Shown here piece by piece: positions 12,098 through 20,787 of a stretch of 64,000 nucleotides of DNA. The translations under genes were made by a program, and so were the position numbers. The stretch's first letter is position 1. The number at the start of each line of letters is the position of its first letter. The notes under the pieces are model-generated. The model saw nothing but the letters and a program-made list of their open reading frames with translations. It was not told the DNA's origin and did no database searches. Source of the stretch: Streptomyces flaveus (GTDB taxonomy: Bacteria; Actinomycetota; Actinomycetes; Streptomycetales; Streptomycetaceae); the NCBI RefSeq assembly GCF_014647675.1, contig NZ_BMPQ01000016.1:124001-188000 (forward strand). The letters are read 5' to 3'.

Positions 12098-13612
12098 CTA
12101 AGAGTTGGAAGAGTCGGTCCCGTACCGCTTACGGACCCGGGACTTCAGCAGCTTGCCGGAGGCGGTGCGCGGGAGTTCCTCCGCGAGTACGACCGACTTG
12201 GGGATCTTGTACTTGGCCAGGCGCCCGGCCAGGGAGGCGAGGACTTGGTCCGGGTCGAGCTCCACGTCCTCCCGTGGCACGACGACCGCCCGCGGCACCT
12301 CGCCCCACTTGTCGTCGGGCACGCCGATGACCGCGCACTCGACGATGTCCGGATGAGCGAGGAGCAGGTCCTCGATCTCGGCGGGATAGACGTTCTCGCC
12401 ACCGGAGATGATCATGTCCTTGATGCGGTCGACGATATGGACGTAGCCGTCCTCGTCGACCCGCGCGGCGTCCCCGCTGCGGAACCACCCGTCGTTGAAG
12501 GTGGCCGCGGTCTCGTCCGGCAGCCCCCAGTAGCCGGGCATGACATTCGGCCCGCGGACGACGACTTCACCGGTCTCGCCGACTTCGACCGGCGCCATGT
12601 CGGGCCGTACGACACGAACGTCGGTGAAGAAGTGCGGCACGCCCGCCGAACCCGCCTTGCTGACCGCGTGCTCGGCGTCCAGGAAGAGCGTGCCGGGCGA
12701 TGCCTCGGTCATGCCGTAGCCCTGGAGGAAGGTGAGCCCGCGCTCCTGGTACTTGGCGATCAGTGGGGTCGGGACGGGAGAGCCACCACACGTCAGGATC
12801 CGCAGTGACGACAGGTCCGCGTCGGCCCAGCGCTTGTGCCGGGCCACCTGCTCGAACATCGTCGGGACGCCGAACATGAAGGTGATCCGGTGCCGTTCGA
12901 TCAGGTCGAAGGTGGCGGACGGGTCGAAGGCCTCGACCAGGACGCAGGTGCCGCCCTTGAGGAGGACCGGCAGGGTGAGCATGTTGAGGCCGGCCGTGTG
13001 GAACAACGGGGCGGAGACCAGGGCGCGTTCTTCGGCGATCAGGTCGTGGTCGATGAGGACGTTGACCGCGTTCCAGGTCAGGTTGCCGTGCGTGAGCATC
13101 GCGCCCTTGGGGCGGCCCGTCGTCCCCGAGGTGTACATGATGATGCAGGTGTCGTCGGCGCCGACGGGTTGGTCGATCGGCTCGGCGGACGCCTCGGTGA
13201 TCAACCCCTCGTAGTCGGCGCCGACTTCGACGTACGACCGCACATCGGTACTGCCCGGCAGTCCGGCCACGAGCCCGGCGTGGGAGGGCCCGTAGACGAG
13301 CGCCTTGGCGCCCGAGTCCGCGAGTTGGTAGGCGATCTCGGGTCCCGCGAGACGGGTGTTGAGCGGCACGAAGACCGCGCCGAGTGTGCCCGCCGCGAAC
13401 AGCGTCTCCAGGTACGAGGGGTGGTTGGGGCCGAGGTAGGCGACCCGGTCGCCGCGGCGGATGCCGGCCGTGCGCAGGGCGTGTGCGAGGCGGGTGGTGC
13501 GCTCGTACAGCTCGGCGTACGTCACCTCGGTGTCGTGGTGGATCAGGGCGGTGCGTCGGGGAGTCTTGCGAGCCCGGCGTGCGGGCCACGACCCCAGTCC
13601 CTCATTGCGCAT
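12098..13612 (-). CDS. AMP-dependent acyl-CoA synthetase
   Basis: This 504-residue ANL-superfamily ligase activates a carboxylic acid to its CoA thioester through an acyl-adenylate. The P-loop-like motif YTSGTTGRPKGAML lies near residue 160. The hinge region YVHIVDRIKDMIISGGENVYP and the C-terminal catalytic Lys (RTASGKLLK) are intact. The chain length or aromatic nature of the acid cannot be fixed. The neighbours (SDR, MaoC, decarboxylase-like amidohydrolase) fit degradation of a branched, aromatic or fatty acid. The MaoC gene starts 14 bases downstream. Confidence 0.9.
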   Translation of the reverse strand: MRNEGLGSWPARRARKTPRRTALIHHDTEVTYAELYERTTRLAHALRTAGIRRGDRVAYLGPNHPSYLETLFAAGTLGAVFVPLNTRLAGPEIAYQLADSGAKALVYGPSHAGLVAGLPGSTDVRSYVEVGADYEGLITEASAEPIDQPVGADDTCIIMYTSGTTGRPKGAMLTHGNLTWNAVNVLIDHDLIAEERALVSAPLFHTAGLNMLTLPVLLKGGTCVLVEAFDPSATFDLIERHRITFMFGVPTMFEQVARHKRWADADLSSLRILTCGGSPVPTPLIAKYQERGLTFLQGYGMTEASPGTLFLDAEHAVSKAGSAGVPHFFTDVRVVRPDMAPVEVGETGEVVVRGPNVMPGYWGLPDETAATFNDGWFRSGDAARVDEDGYVHIVDRIKDMIISGGENVYPAEIEDLLLAHPDIVECAVIGVPDDKWGEVPRAVVVPREDVELDPDQVLASLAGRLAKYKIPKSVVLAEELPRTASGKLLKSRVRKRYGTDSSNS

Positions 13613-13622
13613 CGGTAGCCCC

Positions 13623-14507
13623 TTACGGCTTCGTCAGTCCGAGCAGCCTGGCCGCGTTCTCCTTGAGGATCTTCGGCTTGACCTCGTCCTTGATGGGCAG
13701 CTTCTCGAAGTCGGCGAGCCAGCGGTCCGGGGTGAGGACCGGGTAGTCGGAGCCGAACAGCACCTTGTCCTTGAGCAGCGTGTTCGCGTACTGCACGAGC
13801 TGCGGCGGGAAGTACTTCGGCGACCAGCCGGACAGATCGATGTGCACGCCCGGCTTGTGGGTGGCCACGGCAAGGGCCTCGTCCTGCCAGGGGAAGGACG
13901 GGTGCGCCAGGATGATCTTCAGATGCGGGAAGTCGGCTGCGACATCGTCCACGAGCATGGGGTTCGAGTACTTGAGCCTGATGCCGCCCCCGCCGGGCAC
14001 TCCGGCGCCGATCCCGGTCTGCCCCGTGTGGAACAGCGCGATCGTGCCGGTCTCCTCGATCACCTCGTACAGCTCGTACGCCACGGACCGGTCGTTGGGG
14101 AAGAAGCCCTGGATGCTGGGGTGGAACTTGAACCCCTTCACCCCGTACTCCTCGACCAGGCGGCGGGCCTGCTTCACGCCCGCCTTGCCGCGGAAGGGGT
14201 CGATGGAGGCGAAGGGGATCAGCACGTCCGGGTTGGCTGCCGCCGCCTCGGCGACCTCCTCGTTCGCGATGGGCTCGGTGCCGGTCGCGGACTCGGCGTC
14301 GACCGTGAAGATCACGGCGGCCATCTTCCGCTCGCGGTAGTACGCGGCCGTCTCCTCGATGGTGGGCTTTCGCTTGCCCTCGACCTTGAAGTAGGCGGAG
14401 GACGCGTCGTGCAGATCGTCATCCAGCGAGGACTTGCCCTTGGAGGAGACCTCGGCGTGCGTGTGGACGTCGATCGCGACGAGTTCCTCGACGTTGAGGT
14501 TCGTCAT
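13623..14507 (-). CDS. Amidohydrolase-2 family metal-dependent hydrolase/decarboxylase
   Basis: This 294-residue TIM-barrel protein resembles the ACMSD and gamma-resorcylate decarboxylase group. Metal ligands are visible as DVHTH near the N-terminus, FHTGQTG, LAHPSFPW and the late Asp in FGSDYP. Members decarboxylate or hydrate aromatic and unsaturated acids without redox. The ATG at 14507 lies 3 bases from the stop of the SDR gene, and the stop is 10 bases from the ligase start, so it belongs to the operon. The precise reaction is open. Confidence 0.8.
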   Translation of the reverse strand: MTNLNVEELVAIDVHTHAEVSSKGKSSLDDDLHDASSAYFKVEGKRKPTIEETAAYYRERKMAAVIFTVDAESATGTEPIANEEVAEAAAANPDVLIPFASIDPFRGKAGVKQARRLVEEYGVKGFKFHPSIQGFFPNDRSVAYELYEVIEETGTIALFHTGQTGIGAGVPGGGGIRLKYSNPMLVDDVAADFPHLKIILAHPSFPWQDEALAVATHKPGVHIDLSGWSPKYFPPQLVQYANTLLKDKVLFGSDYPVLTPDRWLADFEKLPIKDEVKPKILKENAARLLGLTKP

Positions 14508-14510
14508 GGT

Positions 14511-15428
14511 TCACGCCTCCGGGAACTTCGGCGCGGGGACGCCCACGGTCTCGGGCTCGGCGCCCAGCGAGGTGGACCAGGTCTCGGCGAGGGTGTCGGG
14601 GGCCCAGCCACCGTCAGCGTACGACGCCTTGATCTCCTGCGGATGCGACCAGAGTGACACCTTGTCGCCGCCGATGCCGATGGCCTGGCCGGTCACCTCG
14701 CGGGCGGCCTCGGAGGCGAGGAACGGGATCAGCGCGGCGCAGTCCTCGGGGGTGCCGAAGCCCTCGCCCTTGCGCAGGAAGTCCGGCAGCGGCTCGCCGC
14801 GCTTCATGGCCTCGACGTAGGGAGCGAAGGCCGGGATGGTCTCGGTCATCGCGGTGGCGGCGATCGGCACGATCGCGTTGACGGTGATTTCCGAGCGGGC
14901 CAGCTCCATGGACCACGTACGGGCCATGGCGGCGATGCCGGCCTTGGCAGCGGAGTAGTTGGTCTGCCCGAAGTTGCCGCGCTGTCCGGCCGGGGAGCCG
15001 ACCAGGATCAGGGTGCCGCCCTCGCCCTGCTCGCGCATGCGGATGGCGGCGGCGCGGGCACAGGTGAAGGTGCCCTTGAGGTGGGTGGTGATCACCGCGT
15101 CGAAGTCTTCGTCGGTCATCTTCCACAGGACCCGGTCCCGGAGGATGCCCGCGTTCGTGACCAGGATGTCGAGGCGCCCGAACTCCTCCACGGCGCGGGC
15201 GACAAGCCGGTCCGCGGCCTCGGACGTACCGACCGGGACCACCTCGGCGACCGCGCTGCCACCGGCCGCGGTGATCGCCTTGACGGCCTGCTCGGCGACG
15301 GCCTCGTCCACGTCGTTGACGACCACGGAGGCGCCTGCGGCGGCGAGAGCGTGCGCGTAGGCGAGGCCGAGGCCACGGCCGGAGCCGGTGACGACGGCCA
15401 CCTTGCCGGTGAGATCGATGCTGGGCAC
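14511..15428 (-). CDS. Short-chain dehydrogenase (3-hydroxyacyl-CoA dehydrogenase-like)
   Basis: This SDR has the NAD(P) motif TGSGRGLGLAYA near residue 14, the VTNAG motif and the catalytic YSAAK. The long C-terminal extension (about residues 250-305) is like peroxisomal multifunctional (3R)-hydroxyacyl-CoA dehydrogenases. I take the GTG at 15428 (305 residues); the open frame reaches 15662 but that extension is low-complexity Arg-rich and crosses the regulatory region. It is the first gene of the four-gene operon and pairs naturally with the MaoC hydratase. It diverges from a MarR regulator. Confidence 0.87.
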   Translation of the reverse strand: MPSIDLTGKVAVVTGSGRGLGLAYAHALAAAGASVVVNDVDEAVAEQAVKAITAAGGSAVAEVVPVGTSEAADRLVARAVEEFGRLDILVTNAGILRDRVLWKMTDEDFDAVITTHLKGTFTCARAAAIRMREQGEGGTLILVGSPAGQRGNFGQTNYSAAKAGIAAMARTWSMELARSEITVNAIVPIAATAMTETIPAFAPYVEAMKRGEPLPDFLRKGEGFGTPEDCAALIPFLASEAAREVTGQAIGIGGDKVSLWSHPQEIKASYADGGWAPDTLAETWSTSLGAEPETVGVPAPKFPEA

Positions 15429-15500
15429 GACGGGGTCCCTTCGAGAAGCGGATGCGGCTGCGAGTCGAGTCAGAGCTGCGGCTACGAGATCGAAGCTAAG

Positions 15501-15513
15501 GACAATAATTGTC
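15501..15513. promoter_or_regulatory. Palindromic operator candidate for the MarR regulator
   Basis: A 13-base perfect palindrome with a single central base, GACAAT-A-ATTGTC, sits in the AT-rich spacer between the divergent SDR operon and MarR gene. A second weaker dyad, CAATAGTTG, follows at 15519-15527. The spacing and position are what is expected for a MarR dimer site controlling both directions. Confidence 0.55.
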
Positions 15514-15553
15514 GACGTCAATAGTTGTTGCGAGCCGAGTCGTGCGCCATGCT

Positions 15554-16090
15554 GTGAGCACCACGCACACCCCGCCCCCGTCCGGGGCCTCGACCAGGGA
15601 GCCCGCCATCGCCGGCCAGCAGCACGCGACCAACCCCGACGCCATCGACGCTCAGGAGCCATGGATGCGCGGGCTGCACTCGGACACCGGCTATCTGCTG
15701 TACCGGATCGGTCTGCGCTCGGGGCAGCTGTTCAACGCGTTCCTCCAGGAGTCGGGGCTACGGCTGCGCCACTACGCGCTGCTGCGCTACCTGACCACGA
15801 CCGAGGGCGCGCTCCAGCGGGAGCTGAGCGCACGCCTCGGGTACGACCCGAGCGCGATCGTCGGCCTGGTCGACGACCTGGAGAAGCTCGGTTTCGCCGA
15901 GCGCCGCCCCTCGCCGGACGACCGTCGAAGCCGGATCATCGTCCTGACCGAGGACGGCAGGGCATTCCTGCGCGACTCCCACGAAGCGGGGCGGCGCGCG
16001 ACGAACGCCCTGCTCCACCCCCTCGACGCCACCGACCGGGACACGCTGCACACGCTTCTGCAACGGATAGCAGAGTCCGAACTCGGCTGA
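15554..16090 (+). CDS. MarR-family transcriptional regulator
   Basis: This winged-helix regulator of about 178 residues contains the MarR core ALQRELSARLGYDPSAIVGL (recognition helix) and the wing motif RRPSPDDRRSRIIVLTEDG. An in-frame TTG at 15509 would add 15 residues but lies inside the palindromic operator, so I prefer the GTG at 15554; the ribosome site is weak in either case. It diverges from the acid-degradation operon and is its likely repressor, perhaps released by an acyl-CoA or free acid. Confidence 0.85.
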   Translation: MSTTHTPPPSGASTREPAIAGQQHATNPDAIDAQEPWMRGLHSDTGYLLYRIGLRSGQLFNAFLQESGLRLRHYALLRYLTTTEGALQRELSARLGYDPSAIVGLVDDLEKLGFAERRPSPDDRRSRIIVLTEDGRAFLRDSHEAGRRATNALLHPLDATDRDTLHTLLQRIAESELG

Positions 16091-16125
16091 GCCTTGGACG
16101 AGTTGAGATGAGCCGGGAGAATCCG

Positions 16126-16902
16126 ATGACCGTACGCTCGGCGCCCGACCGCCTCCTCTCCGTACTCTCCGCCTTCGACCACGACCACCCGGCGCTCTCC
16201 CTCACCGACATCAGCCGCCGGGCCGGCCTCTCCCTCACCACCGCCCACCGGCTGGTAGGCGCACTCAGCGAGTGGGGCGCTCTGGAGCGCGACGCGGCCG
16301 GGACGTACCACGTGGGCCTGCGCCTGTGGGAGGTCGCGGCACTGGCACCCCGCGGCCTGGCCCTGCGACAGATCGCGCTCCCGTATCTCGAGGACCTGTA
16401 CGAGGCCACACACGAAAACGTGCAGATGGCGGTACGGGACGGCGACGAGGTCGTCTACATCGAGTGGATCTCCGGGCGCTCGGCGGTCGGCGTACACATC
16501 CGGGTGGGCGCCCGCTGGCCACTGCACGCCACCGGGGTCGGGCTCGCGCTCCTCGCCTACAGCGACGCGGCGTCCCAGGAGGCGTACTGCGCACAGCCAC
16601 TGGCCGTCTTCACCCCGCACACCATCACGGACCCGGCCACCCTGCGCCGCGTACTGGCCGAAGTACGCCGCTCCGGCGTGGCGGTGAGCAGCCGCCAAGT
16701 CACCGAGGACGCCCTGTCGGTGGCCGCCCCGGTCCGAAACGCGGACGGCTCCGTCATCGCGGCCGTCTCCGTCGTGGTCCCCGAACGCGACGCCCAGGTA
16801 CCGGCGTTGATCCCAGCGGTACGACTCGCGGCCCGCGGGATCTCACGGGCACTGGGCTGGCAGCCGGAGCCGGACAAACAGCCGACCCGGGCCACCAGGT
16901 GA
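16126..16902 (+). CDS. IclR-family transcriptional regulator
   Basis: This 258-residue protein has an N-terminal winged helix-turn-helix (LTDISRRAGLSLTTAHRLVG) and the C-terminal IclR effector domain (about residues 80-250). The ATG at 16126 is chosen over the one at 16108 because GGGAGA lies 5 bases before it. IclR proteins usually govern aromatic or acid catabolism, so it may share control of the minus-strand operon with the MarR protein, or act on genes elsewhere. No operator was recognised. Confidence 0.88.
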   Translation: MTVRSAPDRLLSVLSAFDHDHPALSLTDISRRAGLSLTTAHRLVGALSEWGALERDAAGTYHVGLRLWEVAALAPRGLALRQIALPYLEDLYEATHENVQMAVRDGDEVVYIEWISGRSAVGVHIRVGARWPLHATGVGLALLAYSDAASQEAYCAQPLAVFTPHTITDPATLRRVLAEVRRSGVAVSSRQVTEDALSVAAPVRNADGSVIAAVSVVVPERDAQVPALIPAVRLAARGISRALGWQPEPDKQPTRATR

Positions 16903-16943
16903 CCAAGCCCGCGGGGTGCCTCCGGCGGTTGGGCGGTTTTTGG

Positions 16944-16986
16944 GTGCGGGTTGGTGGGTGGCTGGTCGCGCAGTTCCCCGCGCCCC
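16944..16986 (-). repeat. Dispersed intergenic palindromic repeat, copy 2
   Basis: Reverse-complement orientation of the unit (GGCTGGTCGCGCAGTTCCCC). It is 41 bases past the stop of the IclR gene, again reading as a 3' element of that transcript. It forms the left part of the larger element at 16961-17145. Confidence 0.75.
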
Positions 16987-17145
16987 TTGGGTGGGTGGTG
17001 GGTGCGGGGTCGTGGGCCGGTGCGTCAGCCCGTCGCAGGGCGGGCATACGACCCTGGCCTGGTACAAGGTCCTGGTTCTCCGAGACCGAAGCTAAGCGAC
17101 GGGCATACGACGCACCGGCCCACGCCCCCTCCCGCCGGAGGGCAA
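16961..17145 (+). repeat. Long-hairpin composite element, copy A
   Basis: About 185 bases nearly identical to 36841-37023. The left part is the short dispersed repeat. The right part has a 14-bp perfect inverted repeat (TGGGCCGGTGCGTC at 17013-17026 with its complement at 17109-17122). Inside it is an 8-bp stem (CCCGTCGC 17029-17036 / GCGACGGG 17096-17103), and a 59-base loop region carries a GGGCATACGAC motif that recurs at the right arm. A small hairpin CCCTCC-CGCC-GGAGGG follows at 17127-17142. It could be a miniature inverted-repeat element or a structured RNA. Confidence 0.65.
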
Positions 17146-17213
17146 GTGCAGGTGGTTGGGGGTGCGGGCTTCCCCGGGGCGCCCGGGTAGGCGCAGGCTT
17201 TTGCTTTTCAGGG

Positions 17214-17253
17214 GCGCGGGGAACTGCGCGACAAGCCACGACGCACCCGCAGC
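17214..17253 (+). repeat. Dispersed intergenic palindromic repeat, copy 3
   Basis: Same unit as copy 1 (GCGCGGGGAACTGCGCG core, then GACAAGCCACGACGCACCCG). It lies downstream of the minus-strand sulfatase, in the same relation to its gene as copies 1 and 4. Confidence 0.75.
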
Positions 17254-17390
17254 CGCGACACGACTGTCACCCACCACCCCCTGGCGGGGGGGGGCCTGGG
17301 GCGCAGCCCCAGTTTCGGGAAGGGGCGGGGCTGGGGAAAGAAAACCCTCCACCCATGGACCCGCACCCGAAAACGCACCCAGCGGAGCGC

Positions 17391-19151
17391 TTACGTGTGG
17401 GCGCTCGCGGCATATCTCACCGGCGCCCCCGCGTGCCGCGCCGTACCCACGCAGCTCAGCCACCCACCCTCGGACGTGGGCGTCACCGTCCACCGCGCGG
17501 TGAGCCGCCCGCCCGCGGCAACGAAGTCCGCGTTCACCGGGCCGAGCGCCTGCACGCTCCAGTCCCCCGGGGCCCGGAGTTCGAGCCCGGCAGCCGTCCA
17601 CGGCTTGGCGGAGCCGTTCGCAAGCGTGGCCGTCACGGTGAACGCCTCGCCGCGCGCAGCGACATCGAGCGAAACCCCGAACGGCTTGCGCTCGTACCGG
17701 TCCACCCATGACGACCGCATCAGCCGCACCAGCGCGTCGGCCTCGGCGGGCCGCTTGCCTGCGATGTCGTCCCGCTCGCCGGGGTCCCTGGCCAGGTCGT
17801 ACAGCTCGACGTCCCACTGGTCGTCGGGCGCGCGACGGTCCTGGCCCGGCGCGAACCGCACCGCCTTCACATCGCCGCGCCGCAGCGCCTCGGCGAGCTG
17901 CCGGCCCCGGCCCCGGTCGATGGCGTTGGCGCCCGGGGACTGGCCGTTGTGGTTGCGGTAGAAGTACAGGTGGTCGTGGCGGGCGGTGTCCGTGCCGCCG
18001 CGCAGCAGCGGGGCGATGGACAGTCCGTCGATGTCCGCAGGGGCGGGCGCGCCCGCGAGTTCGGCGAGGGTCGGCAGCAGGTCGGTGAGCGGGGTCGGCC
18101 GGTCCGTGGTGCCGGACGGGACGCGCTTCGGGGACCAGGCGATGAGCGGGACGCGGATGCCGCCCTCGTACAGATTGCGTTTGATGCCGCGCAGTCCGCC
18201 GCTCGCGCCGAAGAGTTCGGGGTCGGTACGGCCCTCCTCGTGCGGGCCGTTGTCGCTCGTGACGATCACGACGGTGCGCTGCGCTACGCCGAGGGACTCC
18301 AGCCGGTCGGTGACCTTGCCGACGAGGGCGTCGAAGTTGCTGACCTGGGCGGCGTGCAGCTTGTTGGGCCGCGACCAGGGGCTGGCGCCGTACGCCCCCA
18401 TCTCCGGTGCGCGGCTCGGCGCGTGCGGCAGGGTGGGCGTGAGGCAGAGGAGGAAGGCCTCGTCCTTGTGCGCGTCCATGAAGTCGAGGGCGCGAGCCTC
18501 GAGGAGGTCGGGGGCGTAGGCCCGTCTCGCCCCGTCCTCGTTCCCCGGGATCTGCTCCCGCTCGCCGTTCCGCCACAGGTACGTCGGGTAGTAGTCGTGC
18601 GCGTGCCGGTGCGCGATGTAGCCGTAGAACTCGTCGAAACCACGGGCGTTGGGGTGGCTCGGCTGGTTCGGCTCCTCGGGGCCGAAGCCCCACTTGCCGA
18701 TCAGCGCGGTGCGGTAGCCGCGGGCGTGCAGGGCCTCGGCGAAGGTGAAGTCGCGGTCGGTGAGAGGGGCCTGGCCACCGGGCCCCCACGGGTTCTCGCG
18801 CACGGTCGCATGGCCGCTGTGCAGTCCGGTGAGCAGGGAGCAGCGTGAGGGAGCGCAGACCGGGGCCGCCGAGTAGGCGTCCGTGAAGCGCAGGCCCTCG
18901 GCGGCGAGGGCGTCCAGGCGCGGGGTGCGGATCAGCTTCTGTCCGTACGCTCCGAGCTCGCCGTATCCGAGGTCGTCCGCGAGGATCACCACGAAGTTGA
19001 GCCCGTTCGCCGGGGGTTGGGCGGCGGGCACGACGGGGGCCTGCGGAAGTGCGTCGGTGGCCGGGGTCGTGGCCGACTCGCAGGCCGTGGCCGCCCCTGT
19101 GACGCCGAGCGCGACTGCGGTCCCGGCGAGGAAGCGACGGCGGCTGGGCAT
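17391..19151 (-). CDS. Exported type I sulfatase (formylglycine-dependent)
   Basis: This 586-residue arylsulfatase-family enzyme removes sulfate esters outside the cell. The fGly motif C99-x-P-S-R with LLTG downstream is intact, so the Cys can be converted by the formylglycine-generating enzyme encoded elsewhere. Metal Asp residues are in ILADDLGYGE (59-60). The N-terminus is Tat-like (SRRRFLAG) with a possible lipobox at C24. The ATG at 19151 is preceded by AGGAG. The frame is open far upstream to 19655, but that stretch has no export signal and crosses an intergenic region. The substrate is unknown; the neighbouring glucanase hints at polysaccharide use. Confidence 0.88.
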   Translation of the reverse strand: MPSRRRFLAGTAVALGVTGAATACESATTPATDALPQAPVVPAAQPPANGLNFVVILADDLGYGELGAYGQKLIRTPRLDALAAEGLRFTDAYSAAPVCAPSRCSLLTGLHSGHATVRENPWGPGGQAPLTDRDFTFAEALHARGYRTALIGKWGFGPEEPNQPSHPNARGFDEFYGYIAHRHAHDYYPTYLWRNGEREQIPGNEDGARRAYAPDLLEARALDFMDAHKDEAFLLCLTPTLPHAPSRAPEMGAYGASPWSRPNKLHAAQVSNFDALVGKVTDRLESLGVAQRTVVIVTSDNGPHEEGRTDPELFGASGGLRGIKRNLYEGGIRVPLIAWSPKRVPSGTTDRPTPLTDLLPTLAELAGAPAPADIDGLSIAPLLRGGTDTARHDHLYFYRNHNGQSPGANAIDRGRGRQLAEALRRGDVKAVRFAPGQDRRAPDDQWDVELYDLARDPGERDDIAGKRPAEADALVRLMRSSWVDRYERKPFGVSLDVAARGEAFTVTATLANGSAKPWTAAGLELRAPGDWSVQALGPVNADFVAAGGRLTARWTVTPTSEGGWLSCVGTARHAGAPVRYAASAHT

Positions 19152-19653
19152 ACGTGTTCTCCTGTGCGTGGTCAGTGAGCGTGGTGTGCGGCGTCCATGG
19201 CCCATGAGGAAAGGGACACTCGGGCCACAACGCGGCACACGGTAGGAAGTCAGAAACGGCCTGAAGGTTCCCACCATGTGCGGCTCGGCTTGATTTTTTT
19301 GATGCACGGCTCGATCACGCCGTCTGATTCGCGTCTCGTGGCTCGTTCCTTCTGCCCCACGCCCCCCGGCGCGCTCACTGATCCACGCGGACGATATCCC
19401 TCTCACCGGTGAGGACGTGCACCGGGGCCCGGTCTCTGCGACCGGGGCCTTCACCGTCCGGGCGCCCGCTCTTCCCCATCGTTCAGGGCGTGAACTCCAC
19501 TCCCCCGCAAGCACTTTCTCTGCTTTATCTCTTGACGACTGGAGTGACAGGGAGCACATTGTCCGGCGCGGCTTCATTGAGAGCGCTCTCAATGAAGGAT
19601 CCCCACCCGCTTCTCCACCCGCACCCGCACCCCCCACTGTGAACGAGGCACCC
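19152..19653. other. Regulatory spacer between sulfatase and GH16 genes
   Basis: A 502-base divergent spacer. It contains a T-rich run (TTTTTTT near 19291), a promoter-like TTGACG at 19532-19537 with CACATT about 17 bases on, and a 26-base palindrome at 19572-19597 just ahead of the GH16 start. No additional gene is convincing. Confidence 0.6.
19572..19597. promoter_or_regulatory. 26-bp perfect palindrome, LacI-type operator
   Basis: The sequence reads the same on both strands. Its centre is TGAGAGCGCTCTCA, flanked by CTTCAT and ATGAAG. The centre differs at one position per half from the TGGGAGCGCTCCCA site of the cellulose/cellobiose regulators CebR and CelR. It lies about 35 bases after a TTGACG promoter element and 56 bases before the GH16 start, so it should hold a LacI-family repressor or control a 5' leader. 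Confidence 0.7.
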
Positions 19654-20601
19654 ATGAGTGGATCTCACAGCAAGCGCAAAACTCGCAGGCAATGGCTCAT
19701 CGCCCTGCTGAGCACGCTGGGCCTGGCCGCCGGCGCCGCGGCGATCACCCTGCCCGCGAACGCGTCGCCGCCCCCGCCCCCGTCGGGCTGGACGGAAGTG
19801 TTCACCGACGACTTCAACGGCGCCGCGGGCACCGGCGTCAACCGCGACAACTGGCAGTACGCCACGGGCACCGGCTACCCCGGCGGCCCCGCCAACTGGG
19901 GCACCGGCGAGATCGAGACGATGACCGACAGCACGGACAACGTCGCCCTCGACGGCAACGGCAACCTCCGCATCACGCCCCGCCGCGACGCCTCCGGCAG
20001 CTGGACCTCCGGCCGCATCGAGACCAACCGCACCGACTTCGAGCCGCCCGCCGGAGGCAAGCTGCGCGTCGAGAGCCGGCTCCAGACGCCGAACGTCACC
20101 GGTGCCGCGGCCAGGGGTTACTGGCCCGCGTTCTGGATGCTGGGCGAGCCCTACCGCGGCAACTACCAGAACTGGCCTGCCGTCGGCGAGCTGGACATCA
20201 TGGAGAACACCCAGGGCCAGAACACGGTGTTCGCCACTATGCACTGCGGCACCGCCCCGGGCGGCCCCTGCAACGAGAACACCGGCATCGGCAGCTCCAC
20301 CGCGTGTCCCGGCGAGGCATGCACGGCCGGCTTCCACACGTTCGCCATGGAGTGGGACAGGTCGAGCGACATAGAGGAGATCCGCTTCTACGTCGACGGC
20401 GACAACTACCACACGGTGCGCGAGAACCAGCTCGACGCGGCGACCTGGACCAACGCCACGGACCACGGCTTCTTCATCATCCTGAACGTCGCGATGGGCG
20501 GCGCCTTCCCGGACGCGCACGGCGGCGGCCCGGACGCCGCCACCGAGCCCGGCCACCCGATGGTGGTCGACTACGTGCAGGTACTCCAGTCAGCCGGCTG
20601 A
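19654..20601 (+). CDS. Secreted GH16 endo-beta-glucanase
   Basis: This 315-residue enzyme has a classical signal peptide with an RR-containing charged end (KRKTRRQWLIALL) and an ANA-like cleavage site near residue 37. The GH16 catalytic motif GELDIMEN gives E179, D181 and E184 as nucleophile, helper and acid/base. This form is typical of laminarinases or beta-1,3-glucanases, which are retaining endo-hydrolases. The ATG at 19654 has GAGG upstream; a GTG at 19639 is the alternative. Control by a LacI-type site is likely. No separate carbohydrate-binding module is present. Confidence 0.9.
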   Translation: MSGSHSKRKTRRQWLIALLSTLGLAAGAAAITLPANASPPPPPSGWTEVFTDDFNGAAGTGVNRDNWQYATGTGYPGGPANWGTGEIETMTDSTDNVALDGNGNLRITPRRDASGSWTSGRIETNRTDFEPPAGGKLRVESRLQTPNVTGAAARGYWPAFWMLGEPYRGNYQNWPAVGELDIMENTQGQNTVFATMHCGTAPGGPCNENTGIGSSTACPGEACTAGFHTFAMEWDRSSDIEEIRFYVDGDNYHTVRENQLDAATWTNATDHGFFIILNVAMGGAFPDAHGGGPDAATEPGHPMVVDYVQVLQSAG

Positions 20602-20630
20602 CACCAACGCCACTCCCGGAAACCCCCCAC

Positions 20631-20658
20631 AAGGGGCGGGCCGAACGGCCCGCCCCTT
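20631..20658 (+). terminator. Strong hairpin terminator after GH16
   Basis: A stem of 12 to 13 perfect G/C-rich pairs (AAGGGGCGGGCC with its complement) encloses a tiny GAAC loop, 30 bases after the GH16 stop. There is no long U-tract beyond the final TTCT, as is usual for Streptomyces. Confidence 0.8.
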
Positions 20659-20787
20659 CTCCGTGTCCGCGCACGGTCTCCGGCCGGGAATCCCCGGGCG
20701 CCGCGCGTGGTTGATCCCACGCGGTCGCCATGTCGCTGAACGACAATGGAGATCCAGGACGCGAAACGGACGGAGCTGGCGCAGGCC

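Larger units (their letters stand above)
16903..17390. other. 488-base gene-free block made of repeat modules
   Basis: No protein gene is supported here. The block holds dispersed repeat copies 2 and 3, a duplicated long-hairpin element, and short G/C hairpins such as CTGGGGCGCAGCCCCAG near 17292-17308. It lies between the convergent IclR (+) and sulfatase (-) genes, so it probably works as a region of transcript ends. Confidence 0.7.

Noticed and set aside
17055..17100. GAAGCTAAG and flanking bases in the hairpin element resemble part of 5S rRNA
   Set aside because: The match is only about 9 bases and is not kept in the second copy (GAACCTAAG); no 5S secondary structure follows.
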